Under the pieces are notes generated by a model that was given only the letters and a program-made list of their open reading frames with translations, did no database searches and was not told the origin of the DNA. Below are positions 1 through 11,351 of a DNA stretch of 64,000 nt, piece by piece. The position numbers were made by a program, and so were the translations under genes. Origin of the DNA: Rhexocercosporidium sp. MPI-PUGE-AT-0058 (taxonomy: Eukaryota; Ascomycota; Leotiomycetes; Helotiales); assembly GCA_020746875.1 (NCBI GenBank), contig JAGTJL010000003.1:2790001-2854000 (forward strand), read 5' to 3'. Numbering within the stretch: position 1 is the first letter of the stretch; each line of letters begins with the position of its first letter.

Positions 1-1346
1 TGTCCATTCTTTTGAGCCGTCACTCCACCGACCGTTCCATTCGGTGTCACCCCAGGGATTCTTGACCATGAGGAGGCGCTCCCCTTTGTATTCTACTGCT
101 CGGAGAACAGAATAGGCATGGCCATCTTGGATACCCTGTCGACCACCGACGGGGTCTTCCGAGCTGCTTCCATAATGTCTCGTCCCGGCACCAAAGAGGA
201 ACTCTTTATTGACATTTAAGAAAGACTCGGTCCAAAGTTGATCTCGATCGAGAATGTCCGCCGAAACAATCTCCGTCGTGATACCCCCCGTGAGATCCTC
301 AACACCCTCACCCGGCCATCCACCAGCAATAGCCTCGAAATCACCATGAGCCTTCGCAAACGCCTTCTCAAGCAGTGGAACCCATGTCTCCTGCGGATGC
401 GCACAACTAGCAAAATGTAGTGCATCGGAACCCGTCTGGAAAGTCTTCCTATACAGCTTTCTCGAGACTTCGGGATCAAGTCTACAATGCGCTGAGTCCC
501 AAACCGCTCGTCTCGAATCATCGCAATCGTCGTAATCCGGAGCAGAGAGATACAATTTATCATCAATGATCTCCGAGACCCACTCCCCATCACGATGGAA
601 TACGAAGCCATAGACACCAACTTTCTCATCCCGTAGCTGGGGAGGACAGATCCGTTCTACGAGATGCGAGAATCGCTCTTCGACGCACAGTGACCCGAGG
701 GAGGCGATGAACCAACAGTCTCCTTCAGCGCCTTGCCGTAGGTCTTTCACATGCACGTCTTTCTTAACATGAAACTTCGGATCCTCGAAGATAGCACCTA
801 CGCGCTTCGCACACGCCGGTCCAGACGACGAACTCGCCTCCTGAGCAGCTTGATCAGGTTGGACATTCCCCCAGGCGATCTGTTGACCCGACGAAACGAC
901 CTTTTGCGTGACCTCAAGAATAACAGCTTGATTAGGTACCGGTGGAGGAGCAGGATCTTGCTTCCCGGACAAAGCGGCAAGGCAGTACTCCATGTCGTCG
1001 AGGTCGAAATGCGGATCGCAGTACTTGGTGTTGGTGCGTCTGCATTCTGCGACGATTTGTCGGATCTTGATCTCGCATTCTTTGACGGCGATATCGTAGG
1101 ATTCTGTCACGGGTCGACCAGTTACGATGCCTTGGGGCATGTTGTTTCCTACCATTTGTGTGAGGACGTTTTTGGGAAGGACGGAGGGTGCTGTGTTTTG
1201 GTTTTGTTAGGGAGTATTCGTGTTTTGAGGGGGAGTAGGAGTTTACGTTTGGCGATCTTAGATGCTTTCTTCCCAATATGAGTCTCCCAGAATTTATCGA
1301 TGACATCCTGAGAAGTCAACTTTGGCGGCGTTGGTGCTACCGACAT
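1..1346 (-). CDS. Calpain-family cysteine protease (CysPc, peptidase C2), C-terminus beyond window edge
   Basis: Calcium-type cytosolic cysteine protease of the calpain superfamily. The start ATG is at 1346. A 98-bp intron (1246-1149, donor GTAAAC, branch CTAAC, acceptor GTAG) joins a short first exon to a long frame that stays open to base 1. The CysPc core is clear. The block QGAEGDCWFIASLGSL carries the catalytic Cys (codon 715-717), GHAYSVLRAVEYKGERLL carries the catalytic His (118-120), and NPWGDTEWNGRWS carries the catalytic Asn (58-60). All three triad residues are therefore present and properly spaced. An N-terminal region of about 200 residues precedes the Cys box, with CDPHFDLDDMEYCLAAL, a segment I associate with fungal calpains. 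The C-terminal domains lie outside the window, so PalB-type and other calpains cannot be separated. I see no EF-hands in the visible part. Confidence 0.9.
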
Positions 1347-2259
1347 CTTGGGCTGTCCTCGACTTGATGTCAACAACAGAACTCGGTATCTGTTATGTAG
1401 GTTCTGCGCCCTCGCTTACTCTGAGAAGCAGCAGAGTAATGAAGAATTAAAACTGGGGGCAGCGCATCTAAATAGATCTCAACGCTTCAAGTAGTCCAAC
1501 TTAGATTTTCTTCTGCATCTCGGGATTACCAGTGATGCACATAAGGAGGCTGGTGTGGGGGCGAAGAGAGAGTCAGCGCTACTGCGGCCCAACCCCAGAA
1601 AGAGGTTCAGCTGTCAAGCCACCACCGACCACTACTTGTGTATCCCATGAAACAGACCACTGATATGGCTTGAATCTACTTCAGTATCCCAATTTTAACT
1701 CAGCTCCCTATCCTTCAACCTCATCACCTTCACTAGTGTTGTATCCTCATCTGAAGCGCTAATCAGAGGGCGCTGTCTCTATTCGAGCCCCCAGGTTGTA
1801 ATATTGATATTTCTGATGTGCCTCTATATAATGGTTTTGAATAGAATGCATGATTAGCTATGTGTGGTACTCAACATCTGTCGTGCATAGGGCTGACTGA
1901 ATACCATATTCTTGTTCGGAAGAATGGTACTCCTGAGGCCGATATTTCGTGGTCAGCACTCACCGAGTATGAGGACTAAGCTTCTGATGGACTTCAGCGA
2001 GCGTTGATGTGCACTTCAGTCAGCTTCGAACGCATACTACTGGAGGAAGCACTGCGTCATCTCGATAACTAATTTGCTCTTTCTAAGCACTGTGGAAGTT
2101 AGGGAAACATCTCAGACAGTGAACCCGGTCTTCGAACAAAATTTGCTGAACAAAAGTTCATGTTCACTGACTAAAGAGGTTGCAAGCTTTAGATACCTTC
2201 GAAATACAATCCCTAATAAAAATATTCAAACCAAGCGTGCATCTATAACAACAGGTTCT
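1347..2259. other. Intergenic region, calpain 5' side to methyltransferase 3' side
   Basis: This stretch of 913 bp holds the promoter of the calpain gene and the 3' flank of the methyltransferase gene. All frames carry stops and no domain is recognisable. No repeat or RNA gene is seen. Confidence 0.5.
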
Positions 2260-3624
2260 CTAGCAAACAATTTGCTTGAGCTCCTTGGCCTTCGTCCCGA
2301 AATCTGCTTTCTCTTTCTCTCGGTATTCTGCCAGTTTGGCAGCACTCTTCTTCTGTGCAACAACAACATAGACCTCCAGGGGAATGTAAACTTGGTTTTT
2401 AGCCTCCTGTATCATCCCTTCCGTGACTCTCTCGACTCTCGCCGAGTCCCATCCAGCCACTGCCGGTAATTGCCCAAGTAGTCGCTTCCACGCCTGGACA
2501 GACAGTATGTCGATTTGAACTCTCACCTCGTTCAATTGAGCAGTATTGAAAACATCCTCCCAAACGGATTCCACATCAATGTGTCTTTTTGCGATCTCCT
2601 TCAGTCTCTTCCCCCCACTTACCTTGTTATCGAACCAAGCATCAAGAAATGCGATACCTTCCATCATTTCTATGTACGACGCCTTATTAGTATTTGGCTT
2701 CGAGACGTAGATGCGATCCTTATTATCCCGACTCGACAGATTGACATCGATCCATCTACAGGCAAACAGTCAGCAAACTTCATGGTAAACTGTACAAAGA
2801 TTGGTCACTCAAACGGTCCTTGACTGAGTACTTGGATCTGCTGAGAGTATATTATTTCGCTTGTTAGGTTGAAAAAGAACTGCATCTCAACATACTGAAT
2901 CCAGCCTTCAGGCTTCGCCAAGGCCATCATATTATCGAATGCGTTATCCCAGTCATTACCGACAAGAACTGGACCTAAGAAGCTTGTGTGAACTGAATCA
3001 AAAGATTCATGGCGTTGGCGAGGGTGTGGACGAAGGATGTTGTGAACTTCGAATGTGACACTGGGTCCGGATGTCGCGCTTGTGTTAAGGGGAAAGATCT
3101 CTGGCATAGTGCCAAAGCCAACAAGTGTGTAATCCTTATTCATCGGGTCTTTACAGAGCTCGGTGAGAAATACACCAGTGCCAGTGTTGAGCTGCAAGTG
3201 AGTTAGCTCTATTCTTTCTGAGTACCTTACGGCATCCCATGCCACCAAGCATCGGCTCACATCTGCTATTTTAGCATTCCAGAGAAGGGATGATTGGATG
3301 AGCGGGTGAATAAGAAACCCTGTAATTTGACGGATGAGCTTATGGTGTTGCGCAACGCTGAGATGTTGTTAGCTTCTTGATTTCTGGGAGAGAACGGGGT
3401 GGCGTGATCTACCGGTGGGCCATCGCCTCTGTTGGAGCCATTTTATATTCAAAGTGCGACATGCCCCTGTTGAATGAAGGTCTGATTTGCGAATTGCTCG
3501 ACGATGGCGGTGTTGGCCCTGCAGTATCTTCACCAGCTGTGCCGTCTGTGTGGCCGGACAATCTTGGTCTCTTGAAAGTGAACGATTTTCTGACGCTTCC
3601 AACCATTCCGCGTACAGAGTCCAT
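2260..3624 (-). CDS. LaeA-like SAM-dependent methyltransferase
   Basis: Class I methyltransferase of the fungal LaeA/TAM-like group, members of which include secondary-metabolism regulators and tailoring enzymes; the substrate is unknown. Four exons (3624-3413, 3357-3261, 3191-2809, 2755-2260) give 395 residues. Joining exon 2 to exon 3 with the GTGAGC donor yields IADLNTGTGVFLTEL, the SAM-binding motif I. Next come YTLVGF and IFPL (motif II region), VTFEVHNILRP, the FDSVHTSFL segment, and the post-I motif KPEGWIQYVE (usually KPGGW-Q-E). The segment QHHKLIRQITGFLIHPLI just before motif I is also typical of the group. The N-terminal 60 residues are Ser/Gly/Pro-rich. All splice phases agree and no internal stop remains, so the gene looks intact. 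No biosynthetic cluster enzymes are adjacent. Confidence 0.82.
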
Positions 3625-4162
3625 TGTGATATGAAGAGCCCGTAATCTTGTGGCGGTTGTTGTTTATGATGCGGGTGATAGAAGATGACTTGTGTAAGGT
3701 TTGCAAACAGAGAGGAGAGGAAAAGTTAGTCAGATGTTGAATGTTCTTTCCATTCTGATCACTCATTGTTTGGAAAGTAGATGCTTCCATAGCTTTGGCC
3801 CTTCCCCTCTTGGTCAAGAAATAAGACTCTCAGGTTAGTCATCCCAACTTGAGACACTCGAATCGAGGAAGCAGATAGAAGAGCAGCGGACAAAAAGGAT
3901 GGATGTGTAACTTGTAAATTTCATGTAGAAAGTATGGCCAGCCGATACTTCGTCCGGGTATGCTCAACTTACTTACGGCGCCATTCATCCACTCATATGC
4001 CAGTGCAGAAATTCTCCGACATTTCCTCAGCCAAGATCCCACCATTATCGCCACAGCCATGCGTCCTCCGGCCAGGCGATTATTGTGTAGCTTCACTAGA
4101 CCATCACTGAAGCAACATACTCGTGATGCAAGACTTTCCACTGGCGCGACGGCTCGATGTAT
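3625..4162. other. Intergenic region between methyltransferase and dcp1
   Basis: This 538-bp interval is the promoter side of the methyltransferase and the 3' flank of dcp1. Short open frames on both strands lack coding character. Nothing else is seen. Confidence 0.45.
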
Positions 4163-4837
4163 TTATTGCTTTCCAAACAGTTCGGACAAGCTTAACCTCC
4201 TTCCCATAACCTTTTGGTCTTCTTCTTCTGCCCTACTTGGTATGAAGCCATCTCCCAAATTTGTGATGCCATCATTCCCTCCCGCCAGACTTCGTTCCAT
4301 AACAGCTTCCTCCCAATGCCCCTTGATGATCTGGCATATCTCCTCCTTAGACGGCGACTCAGCCTGTATGAACAAACCCAACACCTTCATGTCATCTTCA
4401 TGGCTTGACGCCCGAGGCTTAAATCCCAGCATCAAGAACGAGTCTGCGCCAATCTCCACATGCTGTATCTCTCCCGATTCGACAATCAGATTCTCCAAGC
4501 CCTTGCGATTCAGCACAACTATGCAGTGCCGGCCTCCACCTGTGACAGGCGAAGGTGTAAGCTGGCAGATAAACAGCGTGCCTTCGACGCCGGACTCTTT
4601 CTCCCAGGTGCCTGTCGGTTGCATTGTGTAGAGTTGGGCGGAGGGCGCGTAGCAGATTATGGATTCGAGGGATGGAACATAGCGGCGTATGACAGTGAAG
4701 TTGATCTCTGCTGGGGTGCGCGTTGGAATGGAGGCTGCTTCGACGGCTTCGGTATCGTAATCCGATGCTTGGATTGCGGCAGCTTGAGAGCTTTGCGGAT
4801 TCTGTCGCCGCGCTTTGCGTAGAGTTTTGGGAGGCAT
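4163..4837 (-). CDS. dcp1: mRNA-decapping enzyme subunit 1 (Dcp1)
   Basis: Activator subunit of the Dcp1-Dcp2 decapping complex, which removes the 5' cap before 5'-3' decay in the cytoplasm and P bodies. A single exon encodes 224 residues from an ATG at 4837. After a basic, Ala/Gln-rich N-terminus of about 45 residues comes the EVH1-like fold: INFTVIRRYVPSLESIICYAPSAQLYTM, then WEKESGVEGTLFIC, the Dcp1 signature (Trp-Glu-Lys, then acidic-Gly-Thr-Leu-Phe). A later block, VVLNRKGLENLIV, matches the R-x-x-x-x-N-x-x core strand seen in the family. The C-terminal tail (EEICQIIKGHWEEA and beyond) is helical and short, which fits a fungal Dcp1 rather than the longer metazoan forms. The gene is divergent from the inositol 5-phosphatase gene, 1.4 kb apart. 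Confidence 0.88.
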   Translation of the reverse strand: MPPKTLRKARRQNPQSSQAAAIQASDYDTEAVEAASIPTRTPAEINFTVIRRYVPSLESIICYAPSAQLYTMQPTGTWEKESGVEGTLFICQLTPSPVTGGGRHCIVVLNRKGLENLIVESGEIQHVEIGADSFLMLGFKPRASSHEDDMKVLGLFIQAESPSKEEICQIIKGHWEEAVMERSLAGGNDGITNLGDGFIPSRAEEEDQKVMGRRLSLSELFGKQ

Positions 4838-6240
4838 CGTGAAGTTTGTTTGGAGGAGGAGTCGTGAGTCGCGGCTTGTGATCGGAATGTAGAAGGGCTG
4901 TCAAATAGTAGAGGAATATTTTTGGTCAGAAAGGCTAACAAATCGGCTTCTAATCTCAGTGGGTATAATTCGTCGTGGTGCTTGATGAGGAGGATGTACC
5001 ATAGAGATGAGGCTGGGAGATCGCTTGGTTGACAGCCTTGTCGTTTCGCTTGGCAATTGTGTTGCTGCCGTCTTCTCCCCTAACAACCTGCACACAAGAA
5101 CGATAATTGCAGGTATTCAGTGCAGTACCAAAAATCTACCTATTTTGATGCGATTGGTTACTTACTCGCTAGAGCAGTGTAGTAACCTTTCTTTTTTTCC
5201 ATTGATCAGTTCACATCAGACATCGGATTTCCCTCTCTCAAGTTTGGCTTCCCCGTCAGAAGGGTGCATCTTTGTGTGCCTCGACGATTTTTATCTTGAA
5301 TCTTTGACGAGAATCTGTTACTCTCCTTCATTTGAACTTCTGTAGCCACCGATAATTGGCCTTAGCACTGTTACTTCTAGAGATGGTCTCTTCAGTCTGA
5401 CAAGACCATTGTAGCTGGCCATGCAAGTCTTCTGCTTGATGTGTTACTAGCTTCTACATTGCACCTCCCATCATCAGTTGGACGTCTATCATTTCCAAGA
5501 CATGATTTTCAATAGCTCACCCCGAGGACTCCGTCTCCTTTTCTTTTGCTTTGCATAATCCTGCGAATAATAGTTGTAGTTGATGCTCTAGGCGCCATGC
5601 TGGGGCGTTTTCAATAGAAATTGCTAAAACTCTTACTATACCATGGTCGCAGATGAATAGACATATTTTAAGTTATTATTTTACTATCAGAAGCAGGCTG
5701 AAAGAAGCATGTCATGGTGGTGCTAAGCAAGATAACGGCGGAAGGGTTTCACTGGGATCTTGAAATTTCACAATTGGGTTGCATCCTTGAGTTTTGACTT
5801 GACCAAATGACTACTTTTTGTAAGTATAATTCACTGTATTATGTCTCACAATGTCATCAGACTTGCTCATGCTTTATATCCCAGTTGCCTCAACCACCTC
5901 GAATGCCACGAAATGGGTTAGCTCGTGATCGACGGCAGGGATTGGCTTATCCACCCTCCAGCTCAACTCAGCTGCCGCCGCCAGAACTTCCCCCTCCGAC
6001 TCACCATTTCCAAGTTCACAACCTAACTCCACATCCACCGGACAATTCACTTTTATATTCATGCTTTTTTTGTCCACCCAATGTATCTTTGACAGAGTCG
6101 TCTGTATCTACAGACATACATTTTGTACAACAATCCCTTACGTCATCGTGCGTGCCGACATGCCAGATTAAGCTCTGAAGCAACATCCACACACGTCTCA
6201 CGATTCTAGCCGGTGGATATTTCCCGCACCTTATTTCAAT
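4838..6240. promoter_or_regulatory. Divergent intergenic region between dcp1 and the inositol 5-phosphatase gene
   Basis: This 1.4-kb interval separates two genes transcribed outward, so it should contain both promoters. It is moderately AT-rich and has only short, uncharacterised open frames. I cannot point to specific factor sites. Confidence 0.5.
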
Positions 6241-9200
6241 ATGGCCTCAACTCCTAGAACGTCCGTCGAAAAGGAGCATGTGGAGGCCGAGCCTGCTCCG
6301 ACAACCTCGAGTCCTCACTCCCTCTCCAAAGCTGTTCACGCGCGTCGGGCTGAGTACACACGACCGCAGAAAATCAGGATCAAGATTGGCACATGGAATG
6401 TCGCTGCGTGTCCGGGGACAGAGAAAGACTTGGGTGGCTGGTTTGTGGATGGAAAGGGCATTGATAAGAGACTGGCAGGGTTGAAGATCGCAGATGGAAT
6501 CACCAAGGACAAAAGCCAGGACAATGTAGAGAGTGTGGGAGCCCAAGAGGAAAGATGGTCAAAGAAAGACAGCTCAATACCCAAGGATGACGAAGGTACA
6601 ATTGCGGGAGGAGAAGAAATCGGGATATTCGTGCTGGGGCTGCAAGAAGTTGTGGATTTGAACAGCGCAAGAGAATATATTGGGAGGGTGTATACCGACC
6701 CAGAGCCCACGGCGAAATGGAGGAAGGCCATGATGGACGGACTTCCTGCTGGATACGTTTTGGTGACGGAGCAACAACTTTCTGGCCTCCTGTTGTTTAT
6801 TTTCGCCTCTCCAACCATTGCTCCAACAATCAGCTCTGTCAGCACAGTCAGTGTGGGGACCGGCATAATGGGATATTTGGGGAATAAGGGCGCTGTTGCG
6901 AGCAGGATCGTGCTGGGAGAGACTACCCGAATGGTGTTTGTCAATTCTCATTTAGCATCAGGTTCGGACCCTGCACATTTGGATCGTAGATGTTGGGACG
7001 TCACCCAGATACTGCAAAGAACTCGTTTCGACCCTATCAGTTGGTCGGGTGTCCTTGAAGATAAAAATGAAGGGATTGGGGACGAAGATTTTGCGTTCTG
7101 GTTTGGAGATTTGAATTTCAGATTAGACGGGCTTCCTGGTGATGATATACGACGACTCTTGATGCTGCATACGAAAGGCGAATATGACATTGGGCAAAAA
7201 TCACGAAACAAAATTGATCTGGAACTAGCCGGGGATGGGCCGATCGTCATTAAGAGTGTCGATAGCGATTCAGAGTCTGATGATGATATAACGATACCAA
7301 GAACAAGTAGTTCCTATGCGGCGGACGACAGCTCCTCCAATACTCTTCCGGACCCAGATGATTTCGTACAAGATCCAAGTCAAGACCCAGCATCTTTGCA
7401 AGCCACCTTGGACTCTCTACTTCCTCATGATCAGCTGAGGCAGGTCAGGAAGAAGAGGAAAGCCTTTCACGATGGGTGGCGCGAAGGACAAATCACATTT
7501 TTACCAACGTACAAATACGATGTGGGGAGTATGGGGATGTTTGATTCGAGTGAGAAAAGAAGAGCACCTAGTTGGTGTGACAGAATTCTCTACAGGACTA
7601 GGAAGGATAAGCTCGAATACGATAGAAAGTCACAGGAAGAAGAGCTTGCGCGGCTCAAGGATGATGAAATGAAAGCTCGAGGCATCGATCGTGCCGGAGA
7701 TGACGAAGACGTTCTATTTGACTACAATCCGGACGAAGATGGCGTAGATGAGCCAACGAATAATAGCTATGATGAATATGATGAAGGCGAGGTTGGCAAT
7801 GCAGAAGCAGTGGTTACGAAAGAAGGATATCTGGACAGGATACAGCAAGACGTTTACACCTCACATCAAAGAGTCCTCTCCTCCGATCACAAGCCACTTG
7901 ATGCGGTCTTTACCCTCGAGTATGATGCTGTTGTACCCGAGTTGAAAGCTAAAGTTCAACAAGAAGTTGCCCGAGAACTCGACCGCGCGGAAAACGAAGG
8001 ACGTCCAGGAATCACCATTGTAGTCGATCATTCAGCGGATGAAACACCAAAGCCAGATGATGATTTGAGTCAGTCTCCAACAGTAGTTGCAGTAGAGGGT
8101 GTGGAGTTTGGGGAAGTGGCCTATGAGCAGCGGAAAGTACGAAATGTAACTATTGCCAACACCAGCCAAGTCCCTGCAACATTCTCATTCGCGGACAGGC
8201 CAGGTGAACCGGGCGAAGAGGATCGAATTGCTCCATCGTGGCTTTCGGTTTGCGTGGAAGGCTCAGCAGCAGACGAGACCGGCCATATTTCGAAGAACCA
8301 GAAAAGCGAGGTGACTCTACAGCCTGGTGATGCTGTCAATGCCACGCTAGAGCTCCTCATCAATGAAATTGCGCTCGTCAAAAGTCTGAATAAGGGTCTT
8401 CAATTGGATGACGTCCTTGTTTTGCGTGTCACAGATGGACGAGACCATTTTATTCCTATTCGTGGCACTTGGCTGCAATCCTGCTTTGCACGATCAGTTG
8501 ACGAGCTGATACGGATCCCAGAAGGCGGCGTGCGTGCTCTTCGTCCCCCTCGAAAGGGTGGTGCACCCATCAATCGAGGCCAAGAAGTCTGTTGGAGTGC
8601 CCCGCGCGAGCTTTTCAAGCTCACCGAAGCCATCGAATTACTCACAGACCGAGTAATCGCAGACGCAAATATGCTTGACGACGTACAACCCCCAGCAGAC
8701 TTTCCTGGCTGGCCATTCGATCCAAAATCTTGGACGTTGAAGGACAACGCAGCTAGAGAGACGCGACGAGGCCCTGTGCTGAATGCTCTAGATTCAGACG
8801 CAAACCTCATCGACTCCTTCCCGCCCGAAATTCCAGCCATCGAGAAACTCGAAATCATGGCTGAGATTCTTGTGATGTTCTTAGGCAGCCTTGCAGATGG
8901 TATCGTGCCCGAACCACTCAGCACACAACTCGACCACGATATCACAACTCGTGGCGCCAAACAGCTCACTGACACCGAGGAGATCAAGACCTGGGTTTTG
9001 GATGTTCTCTCTGCCTCGCCAAATCATAACATCTCGTTCGTCTTTCTTACAAGCATGCTCTGCCGTGTCGCCAGTGAACTGGCTCCCGTCCCAAAGCATA
9101 GCTGGAAGGAAACGGTCGCGGGAACAGCGAGAAGCAGTATGGATACTGTGCGCAGATCCCTGTCTTGGAAGGGAAAGTCGCCTATTGCACCACCAGATCC

Positions 9201-9360
9201 ATTAGTTTTGAGGCGTCAGGCAGTTGAGAAGTCATATGCAGATGCGTTGAAGGATGTCATTTTTAGAGGACCTGGTGGGTTGAAGGATAAGGAGAGGAGG
9301 ATTACGGACGAGCGAAAGAGGGATATACTAGAGGTGTTTCTGCAGGGTGGGAGGACTTAA
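6241..9360 (+). CDS. Inositol polyphosphate 5-phosphatase, OCRL/INPP5B type
   Basis: Removes the 5-phosphate from phosphoinositides such as PI(4,5)P2 at membranes. A single exon encodes 1,039 residues. The 5-phosphatase (IPPc) domain starts near residue 44 with RIKIGTWNVAACPG. It has LGLQEVVDL, the substrate/metal motif FWFGDLNFR (about 285-293), the second signature RRAPSWCDRILYR (about 440-452), and SSDHKPL near 546. Both diagnostic motifs are intact. Behind it lies an ASH-like region (about 610-750, from VEGVEFGEVAYEQRKVRNVTI) and a C-terminal RhoGAP-like helical domain (about 780-1035), the OCRL/INPP5B order. I do not see an arginine finger, and OCRL-type RhoGAP domains are generally inactive. 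Two acidic low-complexity insertions interrupt the catalytic domain (about 336-390 and 455-530). The translation has no internal stop. Confidence 0.92.
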   Translation: MASTPRTSVEKEHVEAEPAPTTSSPHSLSKAVHARRAEYTRPQKIRIKIGTWNVAACPGTEKDLGGWFVDGKGIDKRLAGLKIADGITKDKSQDNVESVGAQEERWSKKDSSIPKDDEGTIAGGEEIGIFVLGLQEVVDLNSAREYIGRVYTDPEPTAKWRKAMMDGLPAGYVLVTEQQLSGLLLFIFASPTIAPTISSVSTVSVGTGIMGYLGNKGAVASRIVLGETTRMVFVNSHLASGSDPAHLDRRCWDVTQILQRTRFDPISWSGVLEDKNEGIGDEDFAFWFGDLNFRLDGLPGDDIRRLLMLHTKGEYDIGQKSRNKIDLELAGDGPIVIKSVDSDSESDDDITIPRTSSSYAADDSSSNTLPDPDDFVQDPSQDPASLQATLDSLLPHDQLRQVRKKRKAFHDGWREGQITFLPTYKYDVGSMGMFDSSEKRRAPSWCDRILYRTRKDKLEYDRKSQEEELARLKDDEMKARGIDRAGDDEDVLFDYNPDEDGVDEPTNNSYDEYDEGEVGNAEAVVTKEGYLDRIQQDVYTSHQRVLSSDHKPLDAVFTLEYDAVVPELKAKVQQEVARELDRAENEGRPGITIVVDHSADETPKPDDDLSQSPTVVAVEGVEFGEVAYEQRKVRNVTIANTSQVPATFSFADRPGEPGEEDRIAPSWLSVCVEGSAADETGHISKNQKSEVTLQPGDAVNATLELLINEIALVKSLNKGLQLDDVLVLRVTDGRDHFIPIRGTWLQSCFARSVDELIRIPEGGVRALRPPRKGGAPINRGQEVCWSAPRELFKLTEAIELLTDRVIADANMLDDVQPPADFPGWPFDPKSWTLKDNAARETRRGPVLNALDSDANLIDSFPPEIPAIEKLEIMAEILVMFLGSLADGIVPEPLSTQLDHDITTRGAKQLTDTEEIKTWVLDVLSASPNHNISFVFLTSMLCRVASELAPVPKHSWKETVAGTARSSMDTVRRSLSWKGKSPIAPPDPLVLRRQAVEKSYADALKDVIFRGPGGLKDKERRITDERKRDILEVFLQGGRT

Positions 9361-9887
9361 TTATTGGGATTGGTGACGAGGATGAAGACGGGATGATCTA
9401 ATGTTTAGATAGGTAGGCAACGATTGGAAAGAACTTTCATCAGACACCATTACTTTTTCCCGCGTGTACTGGGAGCAATTTGGCCGGACAGAATTCAGGA
9501 CGGGGAGGGTTACTTGGAGAATCATGGTCGGGACAGTATATATTAGAGACAGGTATATTTCATTTGGCTTGGTAGGTAATGTTTTGCGGATGAGTGCTAA
9601 ATAGGCCCCAAGGAGCCTCAACTATACCAGTCAGAGGAGAGTCTGTCTTCAGGCATTTTCTGGTGGTAGAGATGTCACAAGAGAGTATACAGTAGTCATC
9701 GAAAGCCGTACGCAACAACTACTTCTATTTCCATCTACTACTGAGCGCTGACGTCTCCCAAGCCTTCACCCCGAGATAGCAAGAGGCGCTGAGCTCCGAC
9801 GAGCGCAACGCACAAGATAAGACACCCACGCATGTCAACACAGCCCACCCAACATCCAAGCCCAACTGCCAAACCTCCACCCTGCGC
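9361..9887. other. 3' intergenic region (convergent gene ends)
   Basis: This 527-bp stretch lies between the ends of two convergent genes and should contain both 3' UTRs. No gene, repeat or RNA is seen. Confidence 0.45.
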
Positions 9888-10427
9888 CTAGGAGCTATAA
9901 ACATCAATTGCCCTCACAAAATGAAAATCAATATCGGAAACCAACAACGGCGCTAACTTCTGCACGCTTGGCACAAACTTCGGCGTCAGCTTCGCCGCAA
10001 GATCATCCGTCCCATTCTTCAACATCTCCAAATCATTCTCGACCAGCTTACTCGCCCCAGGCAAAGTACTCTCAAACGCACCCTTCTTCGTAACAAGCAA
10101 GTCCAGTACCGAGAAAATCTGCTGCGAGATAGCAATGATCTTGAAAGCGACGGACCGAGTTCCGGCGTCGTCGAGAGGCGCGGAGGAGGAGGATGCTGAG
10201 GCGGCGTTCTTGGTGTCAGACACAAGTTGCGTAGCTTGGGTTTGGATTTGAAGGGCTTGACCGAGGGAGAGGACGCCGCCTTGGAAGGTTTGGAGGTTCT
10301 TTTGGAGGGTGGAGAGGTCGGTGGAGAGGGTATTGAGGGACGTGAGAATCGTGCTGGCGTCGCGGGGTGGGAGGATAGCGAGGGTAGTGCTGGCGAGGAA
10401 GAAGAAGAGAAGGTGTTTGAGAAGCAT
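9888..10427 (-). CDS. Secreted HsbA-family (hydrophobic surface binding / galactomannoprotein) protein
   Basis: Small secreted protein of the HsbA/cell-wall galactomannoprotein family; the Aspergillus oryzae member coats hydrophobic surfaces and recruits a cutinase. A single exon encodes 179 residues. A signal peptide (MLLKHLLFFFLASTTLAI) is followed by an all-helical body with the family pattern of regularly spaced Leu and Thr/Ser: STILTSLNTLSTDLSTLQKNL, GQALQIQTQATQLVSDTK, and IIAISQQIFSVLDLLVTKKGAF. A stretch of Ala/Ser (AASASSSSAPLDD) sits mid-protein. There are no cysteines in the mature part, as expected for this family. It lies 0.9 kb from a class 3 lipase and 2.5 kb from a second HsbA-like gene. 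The assignment rests on overall pattern, not on a strict motif. Confidence 0.8.
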   Translation of the reverse strand: MLLKHLLFFFLASTTLAILPPRDASTILTSLNTLSTDLSTLQKNLQTFQGGVLSLGQALQIQTQATQLVSDTKNAASASSSSAPLDDAGTRSVAFKIIAISQQIFSVLDLLVTKKGAFESTLPGASKLVENDLEMLKNGTDDLAAKLTPKFVPSVQKLAPLLVSDIDFHFVRAIDVYSS

Positions 10428-11351
10428 TTTGTTGCTTTGGGGTGGTTGAATTTGAGATGGGATTCTCTGACGTAGAATTGGTGATGTTCAGTGAGAATAT
10501 CAGGTCAAGAATTGAAGAATGTCATGGGGGAGCAGCCACCCCCAGGTTATCTGAAGTTGTGCGGGGGGCACGAGTTGCCCAATCTTCTCAACGCATTCGG
10601 CCTCGGCGGATCCATACAAGTTTCCAATGGCGTTGTGATGAAGCTATTCACGAAATGCGGAGAGAGACTATCCCATGCATTAGTGTCAACCTTAAAATAA
10701 GATCAGCATACTTTGTACGTTAAGAAACCCCTCAATTAACAGCCATTGACTAGCCTCGGTACTTTGTTTAATTGATCGTCGTTATAAGGTTCTAGTTCGG
10801 CAGATACCGTTGCGGATCTTCGATAGCGGCATGATTGAGCTATTCGAATTGTGCGGAGATAGCTTTGCCATGCGCATTAGAGGTTAGCCTTAATTGTGGG
10901 AAAGGGGTGGTCTACGATCCCCCAATTATGTACTCCCTACAGTAATATCCATCTGAATGTCCGAAAGGTGGGTCGGTCTTCTACAGTAAGTGTACCCCTC
11001 TTGTGCGATCTAGAACTTAATTACACCGTGTGAATAGTAGCGCTCCCGCTTGGTTCTGCAATATCAACAGAGTGAGTTTAGCGACCGGCTTGGCGAGTCA
11101 ACCAAATCTTGATACCCAGCGTAAGAAAAGGAGTCACACAGTACATTTTGGGTGAGGTACATTTTTGGAGTGAGGAGGAAATTATCACTTTATCACTTTG
11201 GCAGAGGAATACCGAGGTGTTGAGCAGATCACTGTTGGAATACATTGAAGATCCTTTTTACTAGCTATCAGGCAATTTCGTTCCTCGAACCTAGCTAACA
11301 GATACCGTACTTCCAGCATGTCTAAGCGGTACCTATCTTCTTGCTTCACCA
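10428..11351. other. Intergenic region between HsbA-like gene and lipase
   Basis: This 924-bp interval contains the promoter of the first HsbA-like gene and the 3' flank of the lipase. No coding frame is convincing. Confidence 0.45.

Noticed and set aside
3192..3248. A shorter intron in the methyltransferase gene, using the GTAAGG donor, that would keep SRCLVAWDA
   Set aside because: The upstream GTGAGC donor gives IADLNTGTGVFL, the normal SAM-binding motif without an insertion.
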